Below, in pieces: positions 1 to 8,312 of a stretch of DNA of 64,000 bases. The notes under the pieces were generated by a model. That model did not search any database and had not been told where the DNA came from. It saw nothing but the letters and a program-made list of their open reading frames with translations. A program made the translations under genes and the position numbers. Every line of letters begins with the position of its first letter. Position 1 is the first letter of the stretch. This stretch comes from JAHCIE01 sp034431435 (GTDB taxonomy: Bacteria; Chloroflexota; Anaerolineae; Epilineales; JAHCIE01). The stretch covers positions 1 through 64,000 of the forward strand of contig DAOUDG010000002.1 of assembly GCA_034431435.1 (NCBI GenBank), read 5' to 3'.

Positions 1-1
1 T

Positions 2-1927
2 AGTGACGTGGACCCAGGGCTGATGCGCGACCTGGCGTCTGCACCGGGCGACTACTTCTTCGCGTCCGACAGCAGCCAATTGGCGGCCATCTACGACCAG
101 ATCGCGGGCGTCATCGGCGGCTCTCCGGCCACCGACATCCTCATCGAGGATCGCCTGTCGCCCTACGTGACTCTGGTACCCAACTCCTTCACAGGCGCGC
201 CGCCGCCGAGCGTCAGCCCCGACGGCCGGACCCTCACCTGGCGCATCCCGCGCCTGGGCATCGAGACGCAGCGCTGGAGCTACCGCGTCAGGATGACCAG
301 CACGCCCGGCACATGGCCGACCAATGACTATGCCACCGCTACGTACCGCGACTCTAAGGGCCAGCCCGCCAGCCTGACCTTCCCCATTCCCCAGGTGACG
401 GTCCTCGCCCCGGCCGCCAAGCACCCGCAGTTGATGTGCATGGACCACAAGGCCGACACCGGGCGCGTCCCGTCCAACCCCAACGGCGAAGGCTGGGCCG
501 ACAGCCCCGACATCTGGCTGCGCAACCAGCCCGACGGCATCGAGGCCCACCAGAACCCCATCGCGGGCCAGGTCAACACCATCTATGTTCGGGTGCGGAA
601 CATCGGCGATGGCCCGGCGACCAACATTACCGTCCACGTCTACGATTCGCCTGCTGGCGCTAGCCTGCGCTGGCCCGACGACTGGACGCCGGAGATCGGA
701 CGCCAGACCATCGCCAGCCTGGGGCCGGGGCAGTCGGCGGTGGTCGCCATCCCGTGGACGCCGACCGCCGACGGCCACGTGTGCTTCCTGGTGCGCATCG
801 AGGCGGCCGACGACCCCATCACCGCCGATGGCTGGGTGCCCTTCGATAACAATATCTGCCAGAAGAACGTGCAGATTCTCGGCGGCGGCTCGACCAGCAC
901 CGGAGTAGGCATCGGCAACCGCAATCGCGGCCACGGCTACGGCTCCGTCACCCTCAAATCGGCCAACGTCCCGAACGGCGCGACCGCGAGCGTCAGCTTC
1001 AGCGACCCCGCGCTGTTCCAGCGCTGGCAGGGTAGCGGCGGAACCGTGACCGGCGGCAGTGTCATCCCTGGCACGTCCTCGATTCGCCTGAACGTGGGAT
1101 CGTCGCCGGGCAAGGCCGACGACGCCGCGCAGGCTGGCCTCGGCGTCATCGCCGCGACCGTCGACCGCATCCCCTTCGCGGGCGAGGAGGTGGCTCAACT
1201 CGTCCTCAGCCTTGATACGCCAGCCGGGGCCAACCCGCCGACCATCGAGGTCGTGCAATCCCTCGACGGCCAGGTGGTGGGCAGCAACACGCTGCGCGCG
1301 GCTTCCGGGGGCGGCCTCCTGTACCTGCCGCTGCTGTATCGCAACGCGGGCATGTCGCTGCCGCCGCCGCCGACCCCCACCCCCACGCCCATCCCCTGGG
1401 TGACGCTGCTCAGCGAGAACTTCGAGGGCACGTGGCCCGTGAGCGGCTGGCATCTGCTGGACCAGGACGGCGTGACCAACGGCGAATACCAATGGGCGCG
1501 GCGGCCCTGTCGCGCGGCGACGGGCAGCTACAGCGCGTGGGCGGTGGGCGGTGGCGCGAACGGCGCGCCCCTGGGCTGTGGGGCAATCTACCCCAACAAC
1601 GCCAAGACCTGGATGATCTATGGCCCCTTCAGCCTCGAAGGCTACACCCAGGCGCTGCTGCGCTTCCAGATGTGGCTCCGCACGGAGGCGAACGACAAGG
1701 CCTTCTACGGCGCGTCGGTGGATGGCAGCCAGTTCTACGGCTTCAACGTCACGGGGGACGTTGGCAACTGGCAGGAAAGGACCCTCGACCTGGCGAACGT
1801 GTACACCCTGGGCAACCTGACGGGCCGCCCCTCGGTCTGGATCGCCATCAACTTCACGAGTGATGGCGGCACAGCCCTACCGGAGGGGGCCTACGTCGAC
1901 GATCTGGTACTCCAGGCCCGACGATAG
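2..1927 (+). CDS. vWA-type surface protein, C-terminal part (5' truncated by window)
   Basis: The frame is open to the left edge, so the gene starts upstream; the GTG at 8 is only an internal codon. The first ~40 residues (APGDYFFASDSSQL, then an amphipathic helix) look like the end of a von Willebrand factor A domain. They are followed by DUF11/CARDB-like beta-sandwich segments (residues ~45-300), a second beta-rich region, the motif YLPLLYR (near 1321), a short PPPTPTPTP linker and a terminal jelly-roll-like module that starts at NFEG (about residues 470-640), resembling MAM or choice-of-anchor modules. It is presumably exported and on the cell surface, but the signal peptide lies outside the window. 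The function is binding or adhesion by inference only. Confidence 0.8.
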   Translation, partial: SDVDPGLMRDLASAPGDYFFASDSSQLAAIYDQIAGVIGGSPATDILIEDRLSPYVTLVPNSFTGAPPPSVSPDGRTLTWRIPRLGIETQRWSYRVRMTSTPGTWPTNDYATATYRDSKGQPASLTFPIPQVTVLAPAAKHPQLMCMDHKADTGRVPSNPNGEGWADSPDIWLRNQPDGIEAHQNPIAGQVNTIYVRVRNIGDGPATNITVHVYDSPAGASLRWPDDWTPEIGRQTIASLGPGQSAVVAIPWTPTADGHVCFLVRIEAADDPITADGWVPFDNNICQKNVQILGGGSTSTGVGIGNRNRGHGYGSVTLKSANVPNGATASVSFSDPALFQRWQGSGGTVTGGSVIPGTSSIRLNVGSSPGKADDAAQAGLGVIAATVDRIPFAGEEVAQLVLSLDTPAGANPPTIEVVQSLDGQVVGSNTLRAASGGGLLYLPLLYRNAGMSLPPPPTPTPTPIPWVTLLSENFEGTWPVSGWHLLDQDGVTNGEYQWARRPCRAATGSYSAWAVGGGANGAPLGCGAIYPNNAKTWMIYGPFSLEGYTQALLRFQMWLRTEANDKAFYGASVDGSQFYGFNVTGDVGNWQERTLDLANVYTLGNLTGRPSVWIAINFTSDGGTALPEGAYVDDLVLQARR

Positions 1928-1958
1928 CGCGGCGGCGGGCAGACCTGGTATGTAATCG

Positions 1959-2000
1959 AGGCAGGCCTGACAGGTGTTCGAACACCTGTCAGGCCTGCCT
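1959..2000. repeat. perfect 42-bp palindrome
   Basis: Two 21-bp arms meet without a spacer at TTCGAA (centre between 1979 and 1980), and every base pairs. It lies 32 bp after the surface-protein stop and can act as a bidirectional terminator in RNA. There is no long T run; the bases that follow are TGCTGCTATTTTCCCC. The core CCTGACAGGTGTTCG resembles dispersed intergenic palindromes that I recall from Anaerolineae genomes, but only one copy is seen here. Confidence 0.85.
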
Positions 2001-2108
2001 TGCTGCTATTTTCCCCTCGGGCCAGGGCTTGCCCTTCCGCAATAGCGCACCGCGTCGCATCGGGTCGGCCAATTTCGGGCCAACGTTCGATTTTGCCCAC
2101 CCGGTGGA

Positions 2109-2137
2109 TTGACTCTTGTGACGCAGTGCGCTATAAT
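2109..2137 (+). promoter_or_regulatory. sigma-70-type promoter of the tetR-fad operon
   Basis: TTGACT at 2109-2114 and TATAAT at 2132-2137 are separated by 17 bp, a near-consensus housekeeping promoter. The start codon of the TetR gene follows 61 bp after the -10. Confidence 0.8.
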
Positions 2138-2145
2138 TTGTGTGA

Positions 2146-2173
2146 GTAATCGATAGCCTATTCGATTGATTAC
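2146..2173. promoter_or_regulatory. candidate TetR operator
   Basis: The half-sites GTAATCGAT (2146-2154) and ATTGATTAC (2165-2173) form a 28-bp interrupted palindrome with one mismatch. It lies 8 bp after the -10, where a bound repressor would block initial transcription. The neighbouring gene encodes a TetR regulator, so autoregulation and control of the downstream fad genes is a reasonable inference. Confidence 0.5.
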
Positions 2174-2198
2174 CTGACCCGTTCCCGCTGGAGGGAGC

Positions 2199-2861
2199 AT
2201 GGCACGGAAGCCCGCCGACCAGACTGTCAGCCGCGAGGACGTCCTCGCGGCGGCGGCGCGCGTCTTCAGGCTGCACGGCTACCACGGGGCGACGATGCAG
2301 TTGATTGGCGCGGAGCTAGGTCTGCGTCAGAGCAGCCTGTACCACTACTTTCCCAGCAAGCATACCCTCCTCATTACCCTCCTCAACGAGGGCCTGGATC
2401 GCCTGACCCGTGTCGTGCTCGTCGCGGCCCACCCCGACCTGCCGGCCGATCTGCGCCTCGACCGCGCCATCCACGCCTATCTACACTGCGTCGCCGATTT
2501 TCCCGATGTCGCCCTCGTCACCATCCTGGAAGCGCGCGCCGTCTTCGAGAACCCTGAGGAGCGCCCCGTCTACATTGCCCGCCGCGATGCCCTCGAATCC
2601 CTGTTTGCCGCCATCATCAGCGCCGGCGTCAAGCAGGGCGTCTTTCGGCCTATTGACACGTCCATCGTCGTCAAGATGCTATTTAGCGTGCATAACTGGT
2701 TCGTGGTGTGGTATCGCCCCGACGGCCGTCTGCCAGTCGAGGCGATCAGCCACATTATCAGCCAATTCTTCCTGGCCGCCCTTGAGACGGGAGATTTGAG
2801 ATTAGGGATTGGAGATTGGTCGGCCTCGCGGCCATCCCAATCTCCAATCCCTAATCTCTAG
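2199..2861 (+). CDS. TetR/AcrR family transcriptional regulator
   Basis: A 220-residue protein with an N-terminal TetR helix-turn-helix (residues ~10-60; VFRLHGYHGATMQLIGAE then SSLYHYFPSKHTLL) and a helical ligand domain. The start has a good ribosome site (GGAGGGA, 2190-2196). It leads a same-strand run of beta-oxidation genes, so it is probably the fatty-acyl-CoA-responsive repressor of that operon, analogous in role to FadR of Bacillus; the ligand is inferred from context. The last ~20 codons run through a long hairpin (2798-2858), so the C-terminal tail looks like translated intergenic repeat rather than a domain. Confidence 0.9.
   Translation: MARKPADQTVSREDVLAAAARVFRLHGYHGATMQLIGAELGLRQSSLYHYFPSKHTLLITLLNEGLDRLTRVVLVAAHPDLPADLRLDRAIHAYLHCVADFPDVALVTILEARAVFENPEERPVYIARRDALESLFAAIISAGVKQGVFRPIDTSIVVKMLFSVHNWFVVWYRPDGRLPVEAISHIISQFFLAALETGDLRLGIGDWSASRPSQSPIPNL
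2798..2858. repeat. long hairpin overlapping the tetR 3' end
   Basis: Perfect 22-bp arms (2798-2819 and 2837-2858) flank a 17-base loop that itself contains GGCC/GGCC. The arms consist of GATTAGGGATTGG-like words, and a further TCTCTAATCTC copy follows at 2862-2872. The TAG stop of the regulator lies directly after the right arm. No T run follows, so it could be an RNA-stabilising element that sets the tetR to fadN ratio rather than a terminator. Confidence 0.8.
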
Positions 2862-2893
2862 TCTCTAATCTCTACCTACCACGGAGACCTGCC

Positions 2894-5305
2894 ATGAGTC
2901 GCACGATCACCCGCGTTGCCGTCATCGGCGCTGGCACCATGGGTGGGGGCATTGCCGCCCACTTCGCCAACGCCGGCTTCCAGGTGGACCTGCTGGACGT
3001 GCCCCCGCCGTCCCTGACGCCCGATGAAGAGAAGCGCGGCCTGACCCTCGACAGCCCCGCCGTCCGCAACCGCTTCGTCAATGGCGGCTGGGATCGCGTC
3101 AAGAAGTCGCGGCCGGCCGCCCTATTCACCGCCGATACCGCCGACCGGGTACGCCTGGGCAATACGGCCGACCACTTCGGCCGCCTCGCCGACGCCGACT
3201 GGATCATCGAGGCCATCATCGAGCAGTTGGAGCCGAAGCGCGACCTCATGGCCCGCATCGATGAGGTCCGCAAGCCCGGCTCCGTGGTCAGCACCAACAC
3301 CTCGGGTATCCCCGTCAGCACCATCGCCGCGGGGTGCAGCCAGAGTTTCCGCGCCCACTTCCTGGGCACCCACTTCTTCAACCCGCCGCGCTATCTCAAG
3401 CTGCTGGAAGTCATCCCCACCGCTGACACGGACCCCGACGTCGTTCAGTTTGTGGCCGACTTCGCCACCCGCCACCTGGGCAAGGGCGTCGTCATCGCCA
3501 AGGATACCCCCAACTTCATCGCCAACCGCCTGGGTAGCTTCGACGGCATGTACAGCATGAAGTACGCGCTGGACCACGGTTTCACCGTCGAGGAGGTCGA
3601 TTTCCTGGCCGGGCCGATGATCGGCAACCCCAAGACGGCCCTGTTCCGCCTGCAAGACCTGGTCGGCCTCGACATCGCCACCCACGTCGCCAGGAACCTG
3701 TACGACGCCGCGCCCAGCGATGAGAGCCGCGACATCTACCAGGTTCCGCAGACCATCGGCGTGATGCTCGAGCGCAAGCTGCTTGGCAACAAGACCGGCC
3801 AGGGCTTCTACAAGGAAGTGCGCGAGAACGGCAAGCGCGAGTACTGGACGCTGGACCTCAAGAGCCTGGAGTACCGCCCGCCTGCCCGCGCCAGCTTCCC
3901 TGAGATCGACAAGGTGCGCAAGCTGGAGCCAATGAGCGCGCGCCTCCAGGCCCTCATGGCCGTGCCCGACTCGCGCGCCTCCGGCTTCCTGTGGAGCACC
4001 ACAGCCAACTCCCTGGCCTACGCCTCGCGGCGCATGCCAGAGATTGCTGACGACCTGCCCAGCGTCGACCGCGCCATGAAGTGGGGCTTTAGCCGCCAGT
4101 TTGGCCCCTTCGAGATGTGGGACTTGCTCGGCGTGCCGGAGACGGTCGCCCGCATGGACAGGGAAGGCATCCAGGTCGCGCCCTGGGTCCACACCATGCT
4201 CAAGCAGGGCCACACCAGCTTCTACAAGACGGTCGACGGCCTGCCCATGGTCTACGACATCGAGACGGGAACCTATCAACCCGTGCCCATGGACCCCAAG
4301 GTCATCGACCTCGCCGCGCTGCGCGCCCAGGGCAAGGAACTCAAGCGCAACGACAGCGCCAGCCTGCTCGACCTGGGCGACGGCGTACTGTGCCTCGAAG
4401 TGCACACCAAGGCCAACATCCTCGACGAGATGGTCTTCCAGATGGGCGAAGCCGGGCTGGCGATGCTCGACCAGCCCCAGTGGCTGGGTCTGGTCATCGG
4501 CAACCAGGGCGACTATTTTGGCGCGGGCGCGAATGTCGCCCTGATGGCGATGAACGTCATGGCCGGCCAGTGGGATGTGGTCAACGATCTCGTCGCCAAG
4601 GGCCAGCAGTTCATGCAGCAGGTGCGCTTCAGCCCCAAGCCCATCGTCGCCGCGCCCTTCGGCATGACCCTCGGCGGCTGCTGCGAGATTAGCATGGCCG
4701 CCAGCCGCCGTGTCGCCTCGGCCGAGACCTACATGGGCCTGGTCGAGGTTGGCCTGGGCATCATCCCCGGCTGGGGCGGCTGTAAGGAGATCGTCCGCCG
4801 CGTCGTCTCGCCGCCTATGAAGACGCCGGGCGTCGACCCGTTGCCCTTCCTGGAGCGCGCCTTTACCCAGATCGGCACGGCCAAAGTCAGCGCCAGCGCC
4901 GAGGAGGCGCGGCAGCTGGGCATGCTCGACGACGGCGATCTGGTCGTCATGCATCCCGACCACGTGCTGGGCGAGGCCAAGCAGGCCGTTCTCGACATGG
5001 CCGCCACCTACCAGCCCCCCGCCCGCGAGAAGACATGCTATGCGGCGGGCAAGTTGCCCCTGGCTGCCCTCAAGATGGGCGTGTGGACTTTCCAGCAGGC
5101 CGGGCAGATCAGCGAGCACGACGCGACCGTCGGCCGCAAGCTCGCCTGGATTCTGGCGGGCGGCGACCTGGCCGTGGGCCAGTGGGCCGACGAGCAGTAT
5201 TTCCTGGACCTGGAGCGGACCGCCTTCATCGCGCTGCTCAAGGAGCCGAAGACCATCGAGCGCATCATGCACTTCGTGCAGACCGGCAAGCCGCTGCGCA
5301 ACTAG
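2894..5305 (+). CDS. fadN: 3-hydroxyacyl-CoA dehydrogenase / enoyl-CoA hydratase, FadN type
   Basis: The 803-residue bifunctional enzyme carries out hydration of 2-enoyl-CoA and NAD-dependent oxidation of 3-hydroxyacyl-CoA. The N-terminal Rossmann motif GAGTMGGG lies at residues 12-19 and the catalytic-His region is THFFNPPRYLK (~155). Two 3HCDH C-terminal segments follow, then a C-terminal crotonase domain with GGCCEI and GLVEVGLG, which supply the two Glu positions of hydratases. This order (dehydrogenase first) matches Bacillus FadN rather than E. coli FadB, and the downstream thiolase and acyl-CoA dehydrogenases complete a fadNAE-like set. A ribosome site ACGGAGAC precedes the ATG. A 743-residue open frame on the opposite strand is a GC-bias shadow. 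Confidence 0.96.
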   Translation: MSRTITRVAVIGAGTMGGGIAAHFANAGFQVDLLDVPPPSLTPDEEKRGLTLDSPAVRNRFVNGGWDRVKKSRPAALFTADTADRVRLGNTADHFGRLADADWIIEAIIEQLEPKRDLMARIDEVRKPGSVVSTNTSGIPVSTIAAGCSQSFRAHFLGTHFFNPPRYLKLLEVIPTADTDPDVVQFVADFATRHLGKGVVIAKDTPNFIANRLGSFDGMYSMKYALDHGFTVEEVDFLAGPMIGNPKTALFRLQDLVGLDIATHVARNLYDAAPSDESRDIYQVPQTIGVMLERKLLGNKTGQGFYKEVRENGKREYWTLDLKSLEYRPPARASFPEIDKVRKLEPMSARLQALMAVPDSRASGFLWSTTANSLAYASRRMPEIADDLPSVDRAMKWGFSRQFGPFEMWDLLGVPETVARMDREGIQVAPWVHTMLKQGHTSFYKTVDGLPMVYDIETGTYQPVPMDPKVIDLAALRAQGKELKRNDSASLLDLGDGVLCLEVHTKANILDEMVFQMGEAGLAMLDQPQWLGLVIGNQGDYFGAGANVALMAMNVMAGQWDVVNDLVAKGQQFMQQVRFSPKPIVAAPFGMTLGGCCEISMAASRRVASAETYMGLVEVGLGIIPGWGGCKEIVRRVVSPPMKTPGVDPLPFLERAFTQIGTAKVSASAEEARQLGMLDDGDLVVMHPDHVLGEAKQAVLDMAATYQPPAREKTCYAAGKLPLAALKMGVWTFQQAGQISEHDATVGRKLAWILAGGDLAVGQWADEQYFLDLERTAFIALLKEPKTIERIMHFVQTGKPLRN

Positions 5306-5416
5306 AATCGTGATGCGTGCAACGTGACCCCGACTAAGAACATCTCTCCTCACGTTTCACGCACCGCGTTTCACGTCGCACGCCGAGTTGTGAAAGGAAT
5401 TGGGAAAGGAACTTCC

Positions 5417-6601
5417 ATGACCACCGATGCTGTCATCGTCTCCGCTGCCCGCACGGCTGTCGGTAAGGCCCCTCGGGGCGCGCTGCGGAGCGTTCATCCC
5501 GTCGATCTGGGTGCGGCCGTCATCGCCGAGGCTGTGCGCCGCGCCGAGGGCCTCAACCCGGCCGAGATTGACGACGTGATTCTGGGCTGCGCCATGCCCG
5601 AGGGCGCGCAGGGCCTCAACGTGACCCGTGGCGCGCTGCTCCGCGCGGGCCTGCCCGAGAGCGTGCCGGGCCAGACGGTCAACCGCTTCTGCTCGTCGGG
5701 CGTCCAGACCATCGCCATTGCCGCCAGCCAGATCATGACCGGCATGGCCGACATCATTGTCGCGGGCGGCGTCGAGTCCATGAGCGCGGTTCCCATGCGC
5801 GGCCACCGCTTCGAGCCAGACCCCTACCTCGTGGAGAACAACCCCGAAGTTTACATGGGCATGGGCCTGACGGCCGAGAATGTCGCCGCCAGGTACGGCG
5901 TCAGCCGCGAGGAGCAGGACGCCTGGGCGCTACGCAGCCATCAGTGCGCGGTCGAGGCCATCGCCAGCGGTAAGTTCGCCGGCGAAATCGTGCCCCTTGA
6001 GGTGGCGTATGAATACCTGGACGACGAGGGCCAGGTCAAAGTCGTGAATATGACCTTCAAGGTGGACGAAGGCCCGCGCCGTGACACCAGCCCCGAGGCC
6101 CTCGCCAAACTGCGCCCGGTCTTCAAGGAGGGCGGCACGGTTACGGCGGGCAACGCCTCGCAGACCAGCGACGGCGCGGCAGCGGTGGTGATGATGTCGG
6201 CCGAGAGGGCGAAGGCCTACGGCTACCAGCCGCTGGCGCGCTTTGTCAGCTTTGCCGTCGGCGGTGTCCCGCCGGAGATCATGGGCATCGGGCCAATCGC
6301 GGCCGTGCCTAAGGCACTGGCGAAGGCGGGCCTCGCCATTGACGCTATGGATGTCGTCGAGCTGAACGAAGCCTTCGCCGCCCAGGTCATCCCCGTCATT
6401 CGTGAGACGGGTATGGACCCCGACAAGGTCAACGTCAACGGTGGCGCGATCGCCCTCGGTCACCCGCTGGGCGCGACGGGCGCGAAGCTGACCGTCCAGT
6501 TGCTCAACGAGATGCAGCGTCGCGGCGCGCGCTACGGCATGGTGACGATGTGCGTCGGCGGCGGCCAGGGCGCCGCCATCATCTACGAGAACCTGCAATG
6601 A
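5417..6601 (+). CDS. fadA: acetyl-CoA C-acyltransferase (thiolase)
   Basis: This 394-residue thiolase cleaves 3-ketoacyl-CoA in the last step of the beta-oxidation cycle. The nucleophilic Cys92 is in NRFCSSGVQ, the catalytic His in GGAIALGHPLGATG, and the second Cys in CVGGGQG near the C terminus. The ATG at 5417 is chosen because the protein family begins MTTDAVIVSAARTAVGK and GAAAGGAA sits just upstream; the open frame extends 31 codons further but only through low-complexity intergenic DNA (CACGTTTCACGCACCGCG and similar words, 5350-5380). It ends in an ATGA overlap with the next gene. Confidence 0.96.
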   Translation: MTTDAVIVSAARTAVGKAPRGALRSVHPVDLGAAVIAEAVRRAEGLNPAEIDDVILGCAMPEGAQGLNVTRGALLRAGLPESVPGQTVNRFCSSGVQTIAIAASQIMTGMADIIVAGGVESMSAVPMRGHRFEPDPYLVENNPEVYMGMGLTAENVAARYGVSREEQDAWALRSHQCAVEAIASGKFAGEIVPLEVAYEYLDDEGQVKVVNMTFKVDEGPRRDTSPEALAKLRPVFKEGGTVTAGNASQTSDGAAAVVMMSAERAKAYGYQPLARFVSFAVGGVPPEIMGIGPIAAVPKALAKAGLAIDAMDVVELNEAFAAQVIPVIRETGMDPDKVNVNGGAIALGHPLGATGAKLTVQLLNEMQRRGARYGMVTMCVGGGQGAAIIYENLQ

Positions 6602-8301
6602 CCGTCCGTTCCGACCCGTTGCTCGCGCCCATGACGCTCCACGAGCGCCCGTGGCTGGCGCGCTACGACTACTGGGTTCCGCCGCACATCCACTACCCGC
6701 GCCAGCCTGTGCAGCGCCTGCTGGAAGTGGCGGTCAGCCGCTTCGGCGCGCAGACCGCGACCATCTTCTTCGGCGCGCGGTTGACGTACCGCGACATCAA
6801 GCTCCAGGCCGAGGGGCTGGCCGCCGCCCTGGCCGGGCGGGGCGTGGTGAAGGGCGATCGGGTGGGCATCATGCTGCCCAACTGTCCCCAGTATCTCGTC
6901 GCCTTCTATGGCATCTTGATGGCGGGTGGAGTCGTTGTCAACCTCAACCCGACCTTCACCGAGCGCGAGATTGAGTTCGTCGCTACCGACTCCGGCTGCA
7001 AGGTGATCATCGCCCTGGACACGCTCGCGCCGCGCCTGCTGGCCGTCAAGGACCGCACGGCCATCGAGACGGTCATCCTGACCGGCTTGCAGGACCGCCA
7101 GCCGCCCGCCATCGCCCAGAGCTACGAGGCTGCGCTCCGCGCCCAGGGGCGACTGCCCGACCTGCCCGACCTGCCCGACCTGCTTCGTCTCGACGACCTG
7201 CTGGCGGCGGCGGCGGCGGCCCCGCCCACGGTGGTCATCGACGCCGAGGAGGATGTCGCCGTCCTCCAGTATACCGGCGGCACGACCGGCCGCCCCAAGG
7301 GGGCGATGCTCACCCACGCCAACATCGTCGCCAACGTCATCCAGGCGTATGTCTGGGGTCGCGAGTACGCCCGGCCTGGCGAGGACGTCTGGCTGATGAT
7401 TCTGCCCTTCTTCCACATCTATGGCCTGACGGTAGGCATTGCCCTGGCGACGTACCACGGGGCACAGCTGGCGCTGCTGCCCCAGTTCGACGTCGATATG
7501 GCCCTGCACGCCATCCAGGCCTACAAGGTCAATATTTTCCCCGGCGTTCCGACCCTGTTCATCGCCCTGCTGAACCATCCGGACGCTGCGACCGTCGATT
7601 GGAGCTCCCTGCGCCAGTGCAACAGCGGGTCGGCGCCCCTGCCCGTGGAGGTTCTCGAGCGTTTCCAGCGCCTGGCCGACCTCACCATCATCGAGGGTTA
7701 TGGGCTGACCGAGGCCTCGCCAACGACCCACGTCAACCCGACCCTCAATGAGCGCAAGCCGGGCAGCATCGGCCTGCCGTACCCTGACACCGACTGTCAG
7801 ATCGTGGATGTCGAGACAGGATTGCGATCCTTGCCGCCCGGCGAGCTGGGCGAACTGATCATCCGGGGACCGCAGATCATGAAGGGCTACTGGAACCGCC
7901 CCGACGAAACGGCCCTCACCCTGCGCGGCGGCTGGCTCTACACCGGCGACATCGCCCGCATGGACGAGCAGGGCTACTTCTACATCGTCGATCGCAAGAA
8001 GGACATGATTCTTGTCAGCGGCTTCAACGTCTACCCGCGCGAGGTCGAGGAGATTCTCTACGCCCACCCGGCCATCCTCGAATGCGCCATCATTGGCGTC
8101 CCCGACAGCTACCAGGGCGAGAGTGTCAAAGCTTTCGTCGTCGTGCGGGAAGGTCATCGCCTGACCGCCGACGACGTGATCGACTATTGCCGGACGCACC
8201 TCGCGCCCTTCAAATGCCCGCGTGTCGTCGAGTTTCGCGACAGCCTGCCCAAGAGCGCGGTAGGCAAAGTGCTGCGCACTGCGCTGCGCCAACAGGGTTA
8301 A
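6598..8301 (+). CDS. fadD: long-chain fatty acid-CoA ligase
   Basis: This 567-residue ANL-superfamily adenylating enzyme activates fatty acids to acyl-CoA. The motifs, in order, are the P-loop YTGGTTGRPKGAMLTH (~residue 223), the A5 motif GYGLTEASP, and YTGDIARMDEQGYFYIVDR (~450) followed by KDMILVSGFNVYPREVEE. The catalytic Lys lies in LPKSAVGKVLR near the C terminus. The ATG overlaps the thiolase stop (ATGA), so the two genes are translationally coupled. A short DLPDLPDLPDL repeat lies at ~residue 185, caused by a CTGCCCGAC repeat in the DNA. Confidence 0.95.
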   Translation: MTVRSDPLLAPMTLHERPWLARYDYWVPPHIHYPRQPVQRLLEVAVSRFGAQTATIFFGARLTYRDIKLQAEGLAAALAGRGVVKGDRVGIMLPNCPQYLVAFYGILMAGGVVVNLNPTFTEREIEFVATDSGCKVIIALDTLAPRLLAVKDRTAIETVILTGLQDRQPPAIAQSYEAALRAQGRLPDLPDLPDLLRLDDLLAAAAAAPPTVVIDAEEDVAVLQYTGGTTGRPKGAMLTHANIVANVIQAYVWGREYARPGEDVWLMILPFFHIYGLTVGIALATYHGAQLALLPQFDVDMALHAIQAYKVNIFPGVPTLFIALLNHPDAATVDWSSLRQCNSGSAPLPVEVLERFQRLADLTIIEGYGLTEASPTTHVNPTLNERKPGSIGLPYPDTDCQIVDVETGLRSLPPGELGELIIRGPQIMKGYWNRPDETALTLRGGWLYTGDIARMDEQGYFYIVDRKKDMILVSGFNVYPREVEEILYAHPAILECAIIGVPDSYQGESVKAFVVVREGHRLTADDVIDYCRTHLAPFKCPRVVEFRDSLPKSAVGKVLRTALRQQG

Positions 8302-8312
8302 GAGGAGGTCTT

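Noticed and set aside
3122..5353. 743-codon open frame on the minus strand opposite fadN
   Set aside because: It is the mirror of a strongly GC3-biased gene, is rich in Ala/Gly/His/Asp without domains, and fadN is certain.
6583..8292. 569-codon minus-strand frame opposite fadD
   Set aside because: Shadow; the AMP-binding motifs are on the plus strand.
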